From Penium margaritaceum (Eukaryota; Streptophyta; Zygnematophyceae; Desmidiales; Peniaceae), in NCBI GenBank assembly GCA_023375785.1, contig SZWC01003571.1:6833-50114 (forward strand): DNA of 43,282 bases, given 5' to 3'. A program made the translations under genes and the position numbers. The notes beneath the pieces are model-generated. The model did not search any database, was not told the origin of the DNA, and saw nothing but the letters and a program-made list of their open reading frames with translations. Below, piece after piece: positions 41,283 through 43,282 of the stretch; position 1 is the stretch's first letter; each line of letters opens with the position of its first letter.

Positions 41283-41965
41283 GTTGCGGCAAGGGGCAGG
41301 CAAGAGCCAATGCACCGTGAGAAGTCTGTTGTCAGAGTGGGTGCAGGCTACTACGAAGACTAACAGTGAGCTTGTGCAGGTCCTTGTGCTGGTCACACGT
41401 GCTGCTTGATTGCTGGGGAGGCTGATGACTGATGAAGTGTGGACACAAGGGAAAGCCAGGTGCGCTGCAGAGAGAAGTTGGCACGGCCACATGTCGCCGC
41501 AAGATGGGTGGTTTGACCGGGAGAATCCTTGTGCAGGGCAGATGGAGATGGTGTAGTGATCGAATGCAAATGGGTTGGGCTCAGGAGTAGAACCACGTGC
41601 ACTGCTGAATATATAGGGGTAGAATGTGGCAAGGGGAGGGAAGAAACTGACGTGCCGCAAGAGATCTATTGCCAGCGTGGGTGCAGGTTGCTGCGAAGCG
41701 GGCAGCTAGCTCGTGCAGGTCCTTGTACTGGCCACAGATGCTGAATATTACGGATGATGAGGAAATGGATGGCTTGATGAGTTGTGGGTGCAGGGGCAAG
41801 CCTTGTGCACTGTGGAGAGAAATCAACGTGGAAGCAGGTCGCCGCAAGATTGGCGGTTAAACCAGTTGGATGCTTGTGCCAAGTGGATGATGATGATATA
41901 TGTAGCTGATGAGGAAATAGATGCAAGGACGAAACCTCATGCGTTGCAGATCCTTGTTTCATGTT
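41283..41965. repeat. Tandem duplication, ~342-bp period
   Basis: Copy one (about 41283-41623) and copy two (about 41624-41965) share GGCAAGGGG, GTGGGTGCAGG (offset 341), GTGCAGGTCCTTGT, a GATGA-rich stretch and GTCGCCGCAAGAT (offset 342). They are diverged, with indels. No coding function is apparent. Confidence 0.75.
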
Positions 41966-42129
41966 GAAGCTGATGATGAAGACACTGGTGATAAAGACGA
42001 TGAGGATGAGGAAAATAATGAAGGCAGATGCAGACGCATAAATTGATGAAGGTTGATAATGAGGCTGAGGACGAGAAACTGCGGCGGCAGAGGCGGAATG
42101 GTAGCTGGACGAGGCAGAGAGGGATTTGG
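41966..42129. other. GATGA-rich stretch
   Basis: Purine-rich GATGA/GATAAA repeats with no other signal. Possibly an eroded third copy of the repeat to its left. Confidence 0.4.
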
Positions 42130-42720
42130 TGTCAGAAGAAGGTAGCGAGGGACAACATCAATGGCAGAAGTAGGTAGAAGCACTGGGACATGCAGATGTA
42201 CGTCAGATGAATGATGACAGCAAGGAGACATGAGAAGTCGCAAGAACTTAGTTGCAGGAGCTTGATGTGATGTGGCGAGTAGATTTGCAAGGTAGACAGG
42301 TAGTCAGCGAGAGAGAGTTGAGACAGAGTGAGAGTGATGGACTGATGAGTGCTGAGCAAAGGAGCAAGAGTGAACAAGCGAAGAATCAAGAGCTGAGCGT
42401 GGATGGCAAGAGAAGTCTGGACGAAGAGCGAGAAGAGCAAAGATACGGCAGCGAAGTCGCGGAACCAAAGGCGAATAGGATAAAAAGAACTGTTCTAGTT
42501 GGTTGTGAGAGAATGAACATCCTCGATACACACAACAGAACAGGATACAACAGTAAATACAATGGCTTCTTTCCGCTAGCCAGACGCGGGTGACATGTGT
42601 CACTTTATGAGGGGGTGACTTGACGGTTGGTTAAACGGTCAGATGACCGAGAGCCGTTTGGTCAAATTGGTTCCCGCGAGACTTCAACCATTATTCGGAG
42701 ACTCAGATTTTCCAAGGGAT
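42130..42720 (-). repeat. LTR related to the solo LTR at 27930-28547, inverted
   Basis: From TGTCAGAAGAA at 42130 the sequence matches the reverse complement of the solo LTR. Shared landmarks are GCTGAGC(A/G)AAGGAGCAAGAGTGA and GGCTTCTTTCCGCTAGCC. Others are GTGTCACTTTAT(G/T)AGGGG and ACGGTCAGATG, on to GAGAC(T/C)T(C/G)AACCATTATT near 42700. The far end and target duplication could not be set. It is more diverged than a recent copy would be. Confidence 0.8.
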
Positions 42721-43162
42721 GAGAGCAGCGAGGCTGGTTCTCGCACTGTTCCATCACTCCCCTTGAACCAGACTCGCCAGGTTGCTTTATTTGCTTGGAT
42801 ACTCATCATTTATGGAGACAAATGGAGGAAAATATTTTGGTCTTTTTCTCGGAGGAGGAGGCCTTGGAACTCGACAAGGTCTAGGAGCAGAAGCTGGGAT
42901 TTCAGAGGGCACCAACCCTATTGGGCAAGTAACCTGAGCTGCTGTATCATTGAGTGGTGTGGGCCCCCCTTTTACACATTGCAGTCCAATGTCATAGATG
43001 ATTCTCGAGATGGAGTATCTGTGCAATTGGTTGATGTAATGGAATGTCAGTGATGATGTAGAGGAGGGCTCAAACCTAGTGCATTACATAGAAGTAGTCA
43101 TCCCAGTAAGCTCGATTGAGGCGCTGAATGAAGGGAGTGTCAGGTCCAGGATATTCTCGTTT
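42721..43162. other. No gene assigned
   Basis: A glycine-rich plus frame (TNGGKYFGLFLGGGGLGTRQ) is open near 42815-42935 but is not recognised. This interval should hold the RT part of the copia element that follows, but no RT motif is visible. Confidence 0.4.
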
Positions 43163-43282
43163 GTCTATGTTTTTCTACTCAATGGTGGACTTGTCAATTG
43201 GCACAGCAAGAAGCAGTTGGTGGTTCCTCTCTCCTCTACAGAAGCTGAGTACATTGCTGAAAGCGAATGCACCAGAGAGGCA
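43163..43282 (+). pseudogene. Copia RNase H fragment, cut by the window end
   Basis: Forty codons read VYVFLLNGGLVNWHSKKQ and VVPLSSTEAEYIAESECTRE, the C-terminal RNase H block of Ty1/copia elements (usual form GYVF...SWxSKxQ...LSTTEAEY). The conserved Glu of EAEY is present. The upstream frame (RSRIFSF) is already diverged, so the fragment seems 5' truncated or frameshifted. The 3' part lies outside the window. Confidence 0.8.

Overview
The window looks like transposon-dense, gene-poor nuclear DNA of a streptophyte (land-plant or charophyte-algal lineage). The signs are plant-type LTR retroelements primed by initiator-methionine tRNA (TGGTATCAGAGC sites), a Mutator-like transposase with GT-AG introns, a thaumatin-like protein exon, and long simple and tandem repeats. 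The style of the repeats reminds me of the charophyte Chara braunii, but that is an impression from memory and was not tested. I see no intact host gene. The closest is a damaged thaumatin-like exon at 6.2-6.9 kb.

Layout, left to right. 0-2.6 kb: an LTR edge with primer site and a decayed minus-strand Ty3/gypsy remnant. 2.65-3.48 kb: a pentanucleotide satellite. 3.8-6.9 kb: a duplicated segment, an unidentified exon-like ORF, AT-rich DNA and the thaumatin-like pseudogene. 7.3-8.8 kb: hairpin, tandem duplications and a 9-copy 35-bp minisatellite. 8.8-13.7 kb: a second minus-strand Ty3/gypsy polyprotein, broken throughout. 14.7-17.4 kb: a MULE transposase with its DDE residues present but a stop and frameshifts. 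18.3-20.5 kb: minisatellite, MITE-like hairpin, (GA)n and an LTR with primer site. 20.5-22.3 kb: a tandem array whose unit carries two stem-loops, mixed with copies of a five-times-30-bp repeat element.

22.3-33.5 kb is a three-level nest in which every insertion still has its target duplication. A minus-strand non-autonomous LTR element (TSD TTTTG) is split by a plus-strand Ty1/copia element (TSD CTATG/CTACG). The copia integrase is in turn split by a solo LTR (TSD ACTTT). 34.2-35.3 kb holds fold-back elements. 35.6-40.9 kb is a third minus-strand Ty3/gypsy element, apparently a chromovirus cut at the chromodomain. 41.3-42.7 kb has a tandem duplication and an inverted relative of the solo LTR. 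The window ends inside another copia RNase H.

The most unusual signal is a family of nine stem-loops spread over four contexts. They share GGGCCC-type stems and a loop segment of exactly ten bases (CGCTACCGTG or its reverse complement). Next come the five-times-30-bp element, whose four copies all keep five units, and the non-autonomous LTR element encoding 25-residue repeats.
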